Source of the DNA: Pseudomonas asiatica
GTDB lineage: Bacteria; Pseudomonadota; Gammaproteobacteria; Pseudomonadales; Pseudomonadaceae
NCBI RefSeq assembly: GCF_040214835.1
Contig: NZ_CP157874.1
Coordinates: 748,001 to 812,000 of the forward strand
Length of the DNA: 64,000 nucleotides
Direction of reading: 5' to 3'
In this document: piece after piece, positions 47,785 through 56,696 of the stretch
Layout: each line of letters begins with the position of its first letter
Numbering within the stretch: position 1 is the first letter of the stretch
Translations under genes and position numbers: made by a program
Notes under the pieces: generated by a model
Told to the model about the DNA's origin: nothing
Seen by the model: only the letters and a program-made list of their open reading frames with translations
Databases searched by the model: none

Positions 47785-47813
47785 AAAAAGGGCTTACCTT
47801 GCGGTAAGCCCTT
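47785..47813 (-). terminator. terminator of the tRNA-Met transcript
   Basis: On the minus strand AAGGGCTTACC, GCAA loop, GGTAAGCCCTTTTTC. Confidence 0.88.
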
Positions 47814-47822
47814 CGTCTTGTT

Positions 47823-47899
47823 TGGTGGCTACACAGGGACTTGAACCCCGGACCCCAGCATTATGAATGCTATGCTCTAACCAACTGAGCTATGTAGCC
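47823..47899 (-). tRNA. tRNA-Met, anticodon CAT
   Basis: 77 bases with encoded CCA. On the minus strand: acceptor GGCTACA/TGTAGCC, D arm GCTCAGTTGGTTAGAGC, anticodon stem and loop GCATTCATAATGC (CAT), T arm GGGTTCAAGTCCC. The fully paired first acceptor base pair indicates elongator rather than initiator Met. Confidence 0.96.
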
Positions 47900-47997
47900 G
47901 ATGGCGCGCATTATTCTCTTGAACGGCCCCCCTGTCAACACTCATTTCAAAAAAAATTTGCACGCTTTCAAAAACTTAGCGGCCAGGCCCCCGGTTC

Positions 47998-48591
47998 TGC
48001 TTTGCCCAACGGCATGTCGTCGGCTTTCTACTGCCCGTTGCGCCAGCCATCGGTGCCCTTGAGGTCGGCTTTCTGTAACGGGCCGATACGCCCGCCATCG
48101 AAGGTTACCCGCTCGCCCGCCGATACAAGGCGCTGTTCGCCACCCTGGATAACCATGGCCTTGCCACTGAACACCACCAGTTCGTCATGCCCGGCATGGC
48201 GGGCGACCTGCAGGCGGGTACCGAACACCTGGATGCGCGCATCGCCCACTGTCACCTCCATGGCCCGGCCGTCGAGCATCACTTCCAGGTATACCCGGCC
48301 CTGCACCAGCTGCAGCTGGCGCGTGCGGCCGCGCAGGTTGGCGTTCATCGCGCTGGCGCTGCCCAGGTGCAGGGTGGTGCCATCGGCCAGGCGGATGCTG
48401 CGGCGTTCACCTGCATCAGTGTGCAATTCGCTGCCCAGGCGCTGCATCAGCGGCCAGTACAGGTAGGCTGCAGCGCCTAACCCCAGCAGGAATAGCAGCG
48501 CCAGCCATTTGCCCATGTGGCTGCGGCGCGTGTTGATCTGCCGAGGGCGGGGGCGGTCAGGCTGCAGCTGATTGGCGAGCATCTGGCTCAT
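47998..48591 (-). pseudogene. decayed FecR-like anti-sigma factor
   Basis: The open frame 48028-48591 (187 residues) starts at ATG, has a membrane segment (about 28-46, WLALLFLLGLGAAAYLYW) and the FecR core (GERRSIRLADGTTLHLGSASAMNANLR, then VQGRVYLEVMLDGRAMEVTVGDARIQVFGTRLQV). The cytoplasmic anti-sigma domain is missing. After WRNGQ a TAG interrupts, but the frame continues KADDMPLGKA, as a FecR would, before homology fades next to the tRNA. No fecI is adjacent, so this is a relic of a former FecI/FecR system. Confidence 0.7.
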
Positions 48592-48661
48592 GGGTTCGAT
48601 CTGCTCGCGATAGGGGCCGTTTCGCCCAACGATGACAGGGGTATGGGCTAAGGATGCTAAT

Positions 48662-48680
48662 TATATTGATAACCATTTTC
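48662..48680. promoter_or_regulatory. probable Fur box
   Basis: TATATTGATAACCATTTTC; its complement matches 15 of 19 bases of the classical Fur consensus. Between the fecR relic and the MFS gene, so it could act on either. Confidence 0.55.
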
Positions 48681-48773
48681 AAGTGCGTCACGACAGAGAG
48701 ATAAAAAAGGTAGCTATGTATCTATTTGTTTCCCGATAATCGGATCCCAAACTGCTGACGGAGATTCAGGCAC

Positions 48774-49988
48774 ATGGCTATCAGTAGCGCCTCCACGGCG
48801 CCCACCAGTGCGGCGGCGAGCCAAGCCACGCCGCTGGTGATGCGTATCATCGGTTTCTGCGCCCTGGCGCACCTGATCAATGACCTGATCCAGTCGGTGC
48901 TGCCGGCGATCTACCCGATGCTCAAGGCCAACTACGACCTGAGCTTCGCCCAGATCGGCATGATTACCCTGACGTTCCAGATCACCGCCTCGCTGCTGCA
49001 GCCTTGGGTCGGCTTTTTCACCGATCGCCGACCGGCGCCGAACCTGCTGCCGCTGGGCACCCTGTGTACTCTGGTGGGTATAGTGATGCTGGCCTTCGTC
49101 GGCAGCTTCCCCATGATTCTGCTGGCCTCGGCGCTGGTGGGGATCGGTTCGTCGACCTTCCACCCGGAAACCTCGCGTATTGCGCGCCTGGCCTCGGGCG
49201 GGCGCTTCGGCCTGGCCCAGTCGACCTTCCAGGTCGGCGGCAACACCGGCTCTGCGCTGGGCCCACTGCTGGCGGCGGCCATTGTCATTCCGTTCGGCCA
49301 GAGCCACGTGGCCTGGTTCGGCCTGGCTGCGCTGTTCTTCCTCGGCGTCACCCTGATGCTGCGTAGCTGGTACAAGGAGCACCTCAACCAGGCCAAGGCG
49401 CGCAAGGCAGTGCAGGCGACCCACGGCATTTCCCGCGGGCGGGTGGTCGCGGCGCTGATCGTGCTGGGCCTGCTGGTGTTCTCCAAGTACTTCTACATGG
49501 CCAGCTTTACCAGCTACTTCACCTTCTACCTGATCGAGAAGTTCGATGTGTCGGTGGCCAGCTCGCAGCTGCACCTGTTCCTGTTCCTTGGTGCGGTGGC
49601 GGCAGGTACCTTCTTTGGCGGGCCGATCGGTGACCGCATCGGGCGCAAGGCGGTGATCTGGTTCTCGATCCTCGGCGTGGCGCCGTTCACCCTGGTACTG
49701 CCGTATGCCGACCTGTTCTGGACCACTGTGTTGAGCGTGGTGATCGGCTTTATCCTGGCTTCGGCGTTTTCCGCGATCGTGGTGTATGCGCAGGAGCTCG
49801 TGCCGGGCAGCGTGGGCATGATTGCCGGGATCTTCTTCGGGCTGATGTTCGGCTTTGGTGGCATCGGTGCAGCCTTGCTGGGGTATGTGGCGGACCTGCG
49901 TGGCATCGAGTACGTGTACGAGCTGTGTTCGTTCCTGCCGTTGTTCGGATTGCTGGCGGTGTTCTTGCCAAGTACCTGCAAGCGCTGA
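48774..49988 (+). CDS. MFS transporter, fosmidomycin-resistance (Fsr) type
   Basis: 404 residues, about 12 membrane segments. CALAHLINDLIQSVLPAIYPMLKANYDLSFAQIGMITLTFQITASLLQPWVG is the Fsr family signature; GDRIGRKAVIWFS follows the centre. Drug efflux is the usual inference, natural substrate unknown. GGAG precedes the ATG. A possible Fur box about 95 bases upstream hints at iron control. Confidence 0.88.
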   Translation: MAISSASTAPTSAAASQATPLVMRIIGFCALAHLINDLIQSVLPAIYPMLKANYDLSFAQIGMITLTFQITASLLQPWVGFFTDRRPAPNLLPLGTLCTLVGIVMLAFVGSFPMILLASALVGIGSSTFHPETSRIARLASGGRFGLAQSTFQVGGNTGSALGPLLAAAIVIPFGQSHVAWFGLAALFFLGVTLMLRSWYKEHLNQAKARKAVQATHGISRGRVVAALIVLGLLVFSKYFYMASFTSYFTFYLIEKFDVSVASSQLHLFLFLGAVAAGTFFGGPIGDRIGRKAVIWFSILGVAPFTLVLPYADLFWTTVLSVVIGFILASAFSAIVVYAQELVPGSVGMIAGIFFGLMFGFGGIGAALLGYVADLRGIEYVYELCSFLPLFGLLAVFLPSTCKR

Positions 49989-49995
49989 GGTTGCC

Positions 49996-50099
49996 GGGGC
50001 TGCTTTGCAGCCCATCGCGACACAAGGCCGCTCCTACAGGGGACTGCGTACTGTTGTAGGAGCGGCCTTGTGTCGTGAAAGGGCCTCGTAGAGGCCCCC
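49996..50099. repeat. REP inverted pair
   Basis: Two cggccttgtgtcg-type elements; the second has tgtcgtg, a base change from the usual core. Lies in the 406-base interval between the two MFS genes. Confidence 0.88.
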
Positions 50100-50173
50100 A
50101 GGGCAATTGACGAGCCAACCTGCGGTGGCCTAGAGTCCGCTTTTTCCCAACCACCTGCGTAGTAGTCAAAGCG

Positions 50174-50311
50174 ATGTGCCGTAACCAGTCCCTGCCAAAC
50201 GCCCGCCAGCCTGCCTTCCAGGCCCTGCGTCGAGCGTGGCCGAGCGATACGGTGCTCAAGCGTCGCCGCAGCGTGCTGTTTGCCTTCACCTTCTCGCCAC
50301 ACCTCGCCTGA
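50174..50311 (+). CDS. possible 45-residue basic peptide
   Basis: ATG ... TGA frame starting MCRNQSLPNARQPAF, rich in Arg. No clear ribosome site. It occupies the otherwise empty interval upstream of the second MFS gene and could be a leader or chance. Confidence 0.25.
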   Translation: MCRNQSLPNARQPAFQALRRAWPSDTVLKRRRSVLFAFTFSPHLA

Positions 50312-50394
50312 ACTGATCTGCGCTTTCGCGTCGCTCGCCACCCTGGCGTGCGCGCCTGTGTCTGCACGTCTTTTCGGTTTGCAAGGAGTGGTAC

Positions 50395-51552
50395 ATGAAC
50401 ATGCGTTTGCTGGCGGGCCTGTTGTTCGCCGTTTCGGTCGTGGGTTTCAGTTTGGGGGCCAGCCTGCCGCTGGTGTCGTTGCGCCTGCATGAAGCCGGTG
50501 CGAGCACTCTGGAAATCGGCATCATCTCGGCCATCCCCGCTGCGGGCATGATGCTCTCGGCGTTCCTGGTCGACGCCTGCTGTCGCCACCTCACCCGGCG
50601 CACCATCTACCTGCTGTGCTTCAGCCTGTGCACGCTCAGCATTGGCTTGCTCGAGTCGGCGTTCGGCTCGCTGTGGCTGCTGGCGTTGTTGCGCCTGGGC
50701 CTGGGGCTGGGCATGGGTATCGCCATCATCCTCGGCGAGTCGTGGGTCAACGAACTGTGCCCGGAGCACAACCGCGGCAAGATCATGGCCCTGTACGCCA
50801 CCAGCTTCACCGGCTTCCAGGTGCTCGGCCCGGCCATGCTGGCGGTGCTGGGCGCCGACAGCCCGTGGATCACCGGTGTGGTCACCGCCTGCTATGGCCT
50901 GGCGCTGCTGTGCATCGTGCTGACCGTGCCCAACGACCATGTGGAACATGAAGAGGGTGAAAAGAGCTTCGGCCTGGCCGGTTTCTTCCGTGTGGCGCCG
51001 GCGTTGTGCGTGGCGGTGCTGTTTTTCTCGTTCTTCGATGCCGTGGTGCTGTCGCTGCTGCCGGTGTATGCCACCAGCCATGGCTTTGCCGTGGGCGTGG
51101 CGGCGCTGATGGTGACCGTGGTGTTTGCCGGTGACATGTTGTTCCAGTTGCCGCTTGGCTGGTTGGCCGACCGGGTGGAGCGCACCGGGCTGCACCTGGT
51201 ATGCGGGCTGCTGGCGATGGCGATCGGTATCGGCCTGCCCTGGCTGCTGAACCTGACCTGGCTGCTGTGGCCGCTGCTGGTGCTGCTGGGCGCCGTGGCA
51301 GGGGGCATCTATACGCTGGCGCTGGTGCTGATCGGGCAGCGTTTCAAGGGGCAGGACCTGGTTACCGCCAATGCCAGCGTGGGCTTGCTGTGGGGTGTGG
51401 GTAGCCTGGTCGGGCCGCTGGTCAGCGGTGCGGCGATGGATGTGGCGCCGCATGGTCTGCCCATCGCGCTGGCGCTGATGGCCGGGTTGTTCGTGTGCTT
51501 TGCCCGGCAGTCGTACCGGCGCGCGGGGCGGTTGCGGGCGGTGGCGGACTGA
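50395..51552 (+). CDS. MFS transporter (YcaD-like)
   Basis: 385 residues with about 12 membrane segments. LGLGMGIAIILGESWVNELCPEHNRGKIMALYATSFTGFQVLGP is typical of the YcaD/sugar-phosphate-efflux-like subgroup. AAGGAG precedes the ATG. Substrate unknown. Confidence 0.87.
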   Translation: MNMRLLAGLLFAVSVVGFSLGASLPLVSLRLHEAGASTLEIGIISAIPAAGMMLSAFLVDACCRHLTRRTIYLLCFSLCTLSIGLLESAFGSLWLLALLRLGLGLGMGIAIILGESWVNELCPEHNRGKIMALYATSFTGFQVLGPAMLAVLGADSPWITGVVTACYGLALLCIVLTVPNDHVEHEEGEKSFGLAGFFRVAPALCVAVLFFSFFDAVVLSLLPVYATSHGFAVGVAALMVTVVFAGDMLFQLPLGWLADRVERTGLHLVCGLLAMAIGIGLPWLLNLTWLLWPLLVLLGAVAGGIYTLALVLIGQRFKGQDLVTANASVGLLWGVGSLVGPLVSGAAMDVAPHGLPIALALMAGLFVCFARQSYRRAGRLRAVAD

Positions 51553-51573
51553 CGTCCTCCAGGGCTGCGCGGT

Positions 51574-51695
51574 CCCTGTAGGAGCGGCCTTGTGTCGCGA
51601 TAGGGCTGCAAGGCAGCCCCGGCGATGTCTGCGGCGCTGCTGAGTCCCGGGGGCCGCTTTGCGGCCCTATCGCGACACAAGGCCGCTCCTACAGG
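51574..51695. repeat. REP inverted pair
   Basis: Two cggccttgtgtcgcg-type elements between convergent MFS and TonB-receptor genes. Confidence 0.9.
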
Positions 51696-51725
51696 AATGG
51701 TGCCAGCCGGTCAGGCAAATGCCTG

Positions 51726-54194
51726 TCAGAAACTCCCGCGCAAGGTCACCGACACATTGCGCGGCTCCCCCCAGTAGTACCCCGTCGCCGTGGTACCGAT
51801 CTGCCGGTAGTACTTCTTGTCGAAGATGTTGTTGGCGTTCAGTTGCACTGAGTAGTTGTCGTTGATGCGATAACCGAGCATGCCGTTGTACACCGCATAC
51901 CCCGCCTGGGTCGCCTTGGCCGTGCCGCTTTCGGAATAGATGTCGCTCTGCGCCTGCACGCCGCCGCCAATGGTCCAGGCATCCAGCGTGCCTGGCAGGC
52001 GGTAGCTGGTGAACAGCCGCAGCATGTGCTCCGGGTCGGTGGTGCGGATCGCGTTGCCATTGGTGGCTGCCGAGTTCTTCAGGTACTCGGTGGTGTTGTA
52101 GGTGTAGCCACCGGTGACCTGCCAGCCCGGCAGCACTTCGCCGGAAATCTCCAGGTCGATGCCCTCGCTGCGGCTCTTGCCCGAGGCGATCTTGCAGCGG
52201 CCGGTGGTGCCGTTGCAGCCGATCTCCGTGGACATGTCATCCACCGGCGTACCCACCTGGTTGATACGGAAAAACGCCAGGCTGGTGTTCAACCGGCCAT
52301 CGTAGAACTCGCCCTTGATGCCCGTTTCGTAGGCTTCGCCGATGATCGGGTCGAGCACCGAGTTGTTCTTGTCCACCACTGTCTGCGGGCTGAATATCTC
52401 GGTGTAGCTGGCGTACACGCTGAAGTTGTCATTCAGGTCGTAGATCAGCGCCGCGTACGGCACGATCTTCTCATCGACGCTGAACTTGCCGTTGGCTCCG
52501 GTGTTGTTTTCCTGCTCGTAGTCATACCAGTTGGCTCGCGCGCCGATGATCGCGGTCAGCGGTTCGGCCAGCGAAATGCGCCAGGTGGCGTGCGCGGCTT
52601 GCTGGGTGGTACGGGTGCGCACCGGGTGTGCGGTGATGTCGATGTCCGGCTCGGGCAGGCTGGTTTTCGGGTCCCAGTAGCGGATGTCGTACAGCCCGGA
52701 AATTACCCGGTTGGTGGCCGAAGCGTAGGAATCGTTGCGAATCCGTTCGACGCCGACCATCAGCTCGTGGGTGCGGCCAAACAGGTCGAACGGGCCGTTG
52801 AGGGTGGCGCTCAGGTTGTTCTGCAGGCTCTCGCCGCCGTCGCCTTCGGTAACCTGGTATTGCATCAGGTACGGGTTGCCGGTGGGGTTCAGGTTGGCCG
52901 GTGCGCGCTCCATGTAGGTTTGCTTGAAACCATGGTCGTCCAGCTCGAAGTGGGTACGCAGGGCCATCAGCTTCAGCGTCCAGTCGTTGTCGAAGCGGTG
53001 TTCCAGTTCGGCAAAGGTGTTCAGGTTGCTGCGGTCCCAGCGGTTCCAGTCGGCGCCCAGGTAGGTGCTGCGGCCGAAGGGCAGGGGGGCGCCGCTGGCA
53101 TCGGCGGGCAGGTTGCCCCAGGCGCCGGTGGCGTCGAGCTTGGTCCACTCGACACCGGTGGTCAGCGTGGTGCTGTCGTCCAGGTCGAAGGCCAGCGAGC
53201 CGCCGAACGCTTCCTTGCGCTCCATGCGCGAGTCCTGGAACAGGTCGCGGTCGTCATGCACGGCGATCACCCGCCCGCGTACGTTGCCGGTTTCGGTCAG
53301 CGGGCCGGAGATATCGGCCACATAGCGCTGGGCATTCCATGAGCCCAGGGTCACGCTGCCCGTAGCCTGGAAGTCATGGGTCGGGCGCTTGCGCACCAGG
53401 TTCACCGTGCCCGACGGGTTGCCGGCGCCACGCAGCATGCCGGTGGCGCCGCGCAGCACTTCGGCGCGGTCGATGAACGCCGAGTCGGTCTGGATGAACG
53501 AACCGCCACCGCTGCTCTGCACCACGGTGGCGCCGTCATACTGGATGGCATCGATGGCAAAGCCACGCGAGTAGTACTGCACCCGCTCGCTGTCGGTGTA
53601 GTTGACCACCACGCCGGGTGTCTGCTCCAGCAGGTTGGTCAGGTTGGTGATGTTCTGGTCATCGATGCGCTGGCGGGTTATCACACTGACCGATTGCGGG
53701 GTATGGCGCAGGGTTTGCGGCATCTTGCCGATGGTCACTTCGCCGGTAGTGTAGGAGCCGGTGTGCTCGGTGGTTTCGCCCAGGCGGTCGCTGGAAATGC
53801 TGGTCGCACCTAGCTCAAGGGCGTTTCCCACATCCAGCGCCGGGATCAGCAGGAAGCTGGTTGCGCTTTCCTGCTGGACCTGCACGTTGCTGCCCTGCAA
53901 CAGGATCGATAGTGCCCCTGCACTGTCATGCCGGCCCTGCACGCCGCGGGTGGTCTTGCCCTGCAGGCTGTTCGCGTCGAACGACAGGCTCAGGCCGCCC
54001 TGGCGGGCCAACTGGTCCAGCGCCGGGGCCAGCGGGCCGGCCGGGATGTTCCAGTCGGTCTGCTGGCTCTGGCTGGCCACTGCAGCCTGGGCCATGGCCG
54101 GGAAGGCACCACCAGCTGCCAGGCCAAGGCCGAACACGGCCGCGCGCACGGCACGGCGCAGCCTGTCGTTGCGAGGGGAACACGGGGCAATCAT
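51726..54194 (-). CDS. TonB-dependent siderophore receptor with STN signalling domain
   Basis: 822 residues. Signal peptide (about 1-38, ending AMAQA), secretin/TonB N-terminal domain (about 48-118, LAPALDQLARQGGLSLSF), TonB-box region, plug (about 155-280, TPQSVSVITRQRIDDQN and GATGMLRGAGNPSGTVNLVRKRP), then a 22-strand barrel ending in LRGSF. The STN domain shows it signals to FecR. Last gene of the fecI-fecR-receptor group. Ligand probably a hydroxamate or pyoverdine-like siderophore (inference from FpvA/FhuE-like plug). Confidence 0.93.
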   Translation of the reverse strand: MIAPCSPRNDRLRRAVRAAVFGLGLAAGGAFPAMAQAAVASQSQQTDWNIPAGPLAPALDQLARQGGLSLSFDANSLQGKTTRGVQGRHDSAGALSILLQGSNVQVQQESATSFLLIPALDVGNALELGATSISSDRLGETTEHTGSYTTGEVTIGKMPQTLRHTPQSVSVITRQRIDDQNITNLTNLLEQTPGVVVNYTDSERVQYYSRGFAIDAIQYDGATVVQSSGGGSFIQTDSAFIDRAEVLRGATGMLRGAGNPSGTVNLVRKRPTHDFQATGSVTLGSWNAQRYVADISGPLTETGNVRGRVIAVHDDRDLFQDSRMERKEAFGGSLAFDLDDSTTLTTGVEWTKLDATGAWGNLPADASGAPLPFGRSTYLGADWNRWDRSNLNTFAELEHRFDNDWTLKLMALRTHFELDDHGFKQTYMERAPANLNPTGNPYLMQYQVTEGDGGESLQNNLSATLNGPFDLFGRTHELMVGVERIRNDSYASATNRVISGLYDIRYWDPKTSLPEPDIDITAHPVRTRTTQQAAHATWRISLAEPLTAIIGARANWYDYEQENNTGANGKFSVDEKIVPYAALIYDLNDNFSVYASYTEIFSPQTVVDKNNSVLDPIIGEAYETGIKGEFYDGRLNTSLAFFRINQVGTPVDDMSTEIGCNGTTGRCKIASGKSRSEGIDLEISGEVLPGWQVTGGYTYNTTEYLKNSAATNGNAIRTTDPEHMLRLFTSYRLPGTLDAWTIGGGVQAQSDIYSESGTAKATQAGYAVYNGMLGYRINDNYSVQLNANNIFDKKYYRQIGTTATGYYWGEPRNVSVTLRGSF

Positions 54195-54290
54195 GAAGCG
54201 CTCCTGAAGGTTGTGAAGACCACTTTTCGGGTTTTGTTCCTTCAGGCCGGACGAGAATGAGATTCCACCTCATTTATTTTCGGAAATTTT

Positions 54291-55247
54291 TCAGGCCGCA
54301 CCGATGCTCACCCAATAACGCGTGCGGTAGTCGACCCGTACCGGCAGGCTGCGGGTGAGCAGCTGCAGGATCTGCGCGGTGTCAGCCAGCTGGTAGGTAC
54401 CGGACACCTTCAGGTCTGCCACTTCCGGGGCACAGCGCAGCAGGCCCGGGCGGTAACGCGCCAGCTCGGCGATGAACTCGCCCAGCGGCATCTGTTGCAC
54501 GCTGAGCACGCCGTCGGTCCAGCCCCAGGGGTCGCCGTGCAGCGTCACCGCCTGGAAGCTGCCGCTGGCCCACACTTGCAAGGTTTCGCCTGGCAGCACC
54601 CGACGTGGCGAGGCCGAGGTGGGGAACAGCGTGACCTCGCCCCGGCGTACCGCCAGCAACAGGCCCTGGTCGTTCTCGCGCAGCAGCAGTTGGCCGTCGA
54701 GGGTGGCCAGTTGGCCAATGCGGGTGCCGATGCGGAACGGGCGGTTATCGTTGGGGTTGCTGTCCAGGCTCACCTCGCCACGCACCAGTTGCAGCCGGCG
54801 CTGCTCGGCGCTGTAACGCAGGTCGATGGCGCTGGCGGTATTGAGCTGGATGCGGCTGCCATCGCTGCCTTGCAGCTGGCGGCGTTCGCCGGTGGCAGTG
54901 CTGCTGTCGGCCAGCAGCTGGGGTATGCCCAACGGTTCGCGCGCGGCCCAGCCCAGGCTGCCGCCCACGGCCAGCACGGCCAGCAGCTTGAGGTGGTCGC
55001 GGCGGCTGATGCGCTGGCGCTGGCTGCTATCCAGAGTGCGGCGGCTCAGGCCCTTGGGCAGCCCGGCCAGTTCGTCACTGAGGTGGCTGACCCGCTGCCA
55101 GGCCAAGGGGTTGTGCGGATGGCTGGCCAGCCAGTGCTGGAACTGCTGCTCGATACGCGGGCAGGGGCTGTCGAAGCGCAACTTCACCAGCCAGTCGATG
55201 GCCTGGTCGACCTGCGCCTGCGCGGGCGCGTTGTCAGGCGTCGGCAT
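54291..55247 (-). CDS. fecR: FecR-family anti-sigma regulator
   Basis: 318 residues from ATG at 55247, overlapping the sigma-factor gene by 14 bases. Cytoplasmic DUF4880 domain (about 8-55, QAIDWLVKLRFDSPCPRIEQQFQHWLASHPHNPLAWQRV), a membrane segment at about 85-103, FecR domain (about 115-205) and C-terminal STN-like region (about 240-318). Transmits the receptor signal to its sigma factor. Confidence 0.93.
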   Translation of the reverse strand: MPTPDNAPAQAQVDQAIDWLVKLRFDSPCPRIEQQFQHWLASHPHNPLAWQRVSHLSDELAGLPKGLSRRTLDSSQRQRISRRDHLKLLAVLAVGGSLGWAAREPLGIPQLLADSSTATGERRQLQGSDGSRIQLNTASAIDLRYSAEQRRLQLVRGEVSLDSNPNDNRPFRIGTRIGQLATLDGQLLLRENDQGLLLAVRRGEVTLFPTSASPRRVLPGETLQVWASGSFQAVTLHGDPWGWTDGVLSVQQMPLGEFIAELARYRPGLLRCAPEVADLKVSGTYQLADTAQILQLLTRSLPVRVDYRTRYWVSIGAA

Positions 55248-55749
55248 AGCGCAACCGGTAGCAGACGCCCAGGGCCTTGGCCAGGTCCCGCTCGACGGTG
55301 GCCCGCGACACACCCAGGCGCAGGGCGATCTGCACGATGCTCAAACCATCGAGCTGAGCCAGCAGGAATGCCTGGCGGGCACGCGGTTTCAGCTGGTGCA
55401 GGGCACGGTCGAGGCGCGCCAGGGTATCCAGGATGACCAGTCGATCTTCTTCGCTGGGCACTTCGGCTTCGGGGAGGTGAGCCAGGCTTTCCTGGTAGGC
55501 CCTCTCCAGCGCGCGGCGGCGGAACTGGTCGATCATCAGGCCACGGGCGATGCTGCTGAGGTAGGCGCGTGGCTCCTTCAGCGGCGAAAGCTGGCGGGCC
55601 CGCAACAGCCGCACGAAGGTATCCTGGGCCAGGTCGGCGGCGTGCTCGCTGCAACCTACCCGGCTGCGCAGCCAGCCGCTGAGCCAACGGTGGTGGGCCT
55701 GGTAGAGCAGAGCGACCTCGGTCGGCTTGAGCGTGTCGTTGATCTGCAT
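55234..55749 (-). CDS. fecI: FecI-type ECF sigma factor
   Basis: 171 residues from ATG at 55749. Sigma-2 region (LYQAHHRWLSGWLRSRVGCSEHAADLAQDTFVRLLRA) and sigma-4 (RLDRALHQLKPRARQAFLLAQLDGLSIVQIALRLGVSRATVERDLAKAL). A Fur box lies about 33 bases upstream of the start, so expression should be iron-repressed. Drives the receptor gene downstream. Confidence 0.94.
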   Translation of the reverse strand: MQINDTLKPTEVALLYQAHHRWLSGWLRSRVGCSEHAADLAQDTFVRLLRARQLSPLKEPRAYLSSIARGLMIDQFRRRALERAYQESLAHLPEAEVPSEEDRLVILDTLARLDRALHQLKPRARQAFLLAQLDGLSIVQIALRLGVSRATVERDLAKALGVCYRLRYADA

Positions 55750-55781
55750 CTTGGCGAAGGCCCGGTCCTGTGGATATATGC

Positions 55782-55803
55782 GATTGTGAATAGTTCTCAA
55801 TTC
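55782..55803. promoter_or_regulatory. Fur box of fecI
   Basis: Inverted repeat with arms TTGTGAA and TTCTCAA around TAG; on the minus strand TTGAGAACTATTCACAA resembles the Fur consensus. Confidence 0.7.
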
Positions 55804-55921
55804 TATGCGGGGACGATGGCGCGGAGCAATGGCACGCCAGGAATTAGCCGCGCAAGAACCGGCGTTTGCCCGATGAACGGCTGCGCTAAGCTGGACCTGC
55901 AATCGACTTGATGGAGGTGCC

Positions 55922-56548
55922 ATGATCCGGGCCGACCTTTCGCCTGACGCGTACCGCGAGGCCACCGAATACCTGGCGGCGCTCGACCCGGACTGGTCGC
56001 GGCATATCGCGGCGACCGGGCCTTGCCTGCACCAGGCTACTCCGGGGCGTGAGCCTTACGAAGTGCTGGTACGGGCGATTGCCTACCAGCAACTGCATGC
56101 CCGTGCTGCCGAGGCAATTCTTGGGCGCTTGCTGGCGTTGTTCCCGGAGGCTGCGTTCCCAGGGCCGGAGCAGTTGTTGGCGGTTACACCAGAAACCATG
56201 CGCGCCTGTGGTTTTTCCGCGAGCAAGATGGCGACGATCCAGGGTATTGCCCAGGGCCGGCTGGATGGCCTGGTGCCGAGCCGGGACGAGGCACTGGCCA
56301 TGGCTGACGACGCGTTGATCGAACGGCTGGTGGCATTGCGCGGGGTAGGGCGGTGGACGGTGGAGATGTTGCTGATCTACAGCCTGGCGCGTTCGGACGT
56401 TCTGCCGGTCGACGATTTTGGCGTGCGCGAGGGGTATCGGCGGCTGAAGGGGCTGGACAAGGCGCCGACGCCGGCGCAAATGCGTTCGCTGGGTGGCGGC
56501 TGGCGGCCATACCGTACCGTGGCGGCCTGGTATCTGTGGCGGGCCTGA
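55922..56548 (+). CDS. AlkA-like DNA-3-methyladenine glycosylase II
   Basis: 208 residues. Helix-hairpin-helix glycosylase: AIAYQQLHARAAEAILGRL, ACGFSASKMATIQGIA, LRGVGRWTVEMLLIYSLARSDVLPVDDFGVREG with the catalytic Asp. Excises alkylated bases. Adjacent to ada, consistent with an adaptive-response pair. GGAGGTGCC precedes the ATG. Confidence 0.9.
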   Translation: MIRADLSPDAYREATEYLAALDPDWSRHIAATGPCLHQATPGREPYEVLVRAIAYQQLHARAAEAILGRLLALFPEAAFPGPEQLLAVTPETMRACGFSASKMATIQGIAQGRLDGLVPSRDEALAMADDALIERLVALRGVGRWTVEMLLIYSLARSDVLPVDDFGVREGYRRLKGLDKAPTPAQMRSLGGGWRPYRTVAAWYLWRA

Positions 56549-56563
56549 GGTCTTGCACCGCCT

Positions 56564-56671
56564 GTGCCGGCCTCTTCGCGGGTAAACCCGCTCCCACAGG
56601 TACTGCATAGACTTACAAAGCTGTGGAAGTACCTGTGGGAGCGGGTTTACCCGCGAAGAGGCCGGCACAGG
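56564..56671. repeat. REP inverted pair (gcgggtaaacccgctccc type)
   Basis: Two 35-base-type elements between the glycosylase and ada genes. Confidence 0.9.
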
Positions 56672-56696
56672 CAACAACCTATCTGGACATTTACCA

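Noticed and set aside
47823..47899. tRNA-Met as a genomic-island attachment site
   Set aside because: No integrase and no direct repeat of the tRNA 3' end is seen in the window.
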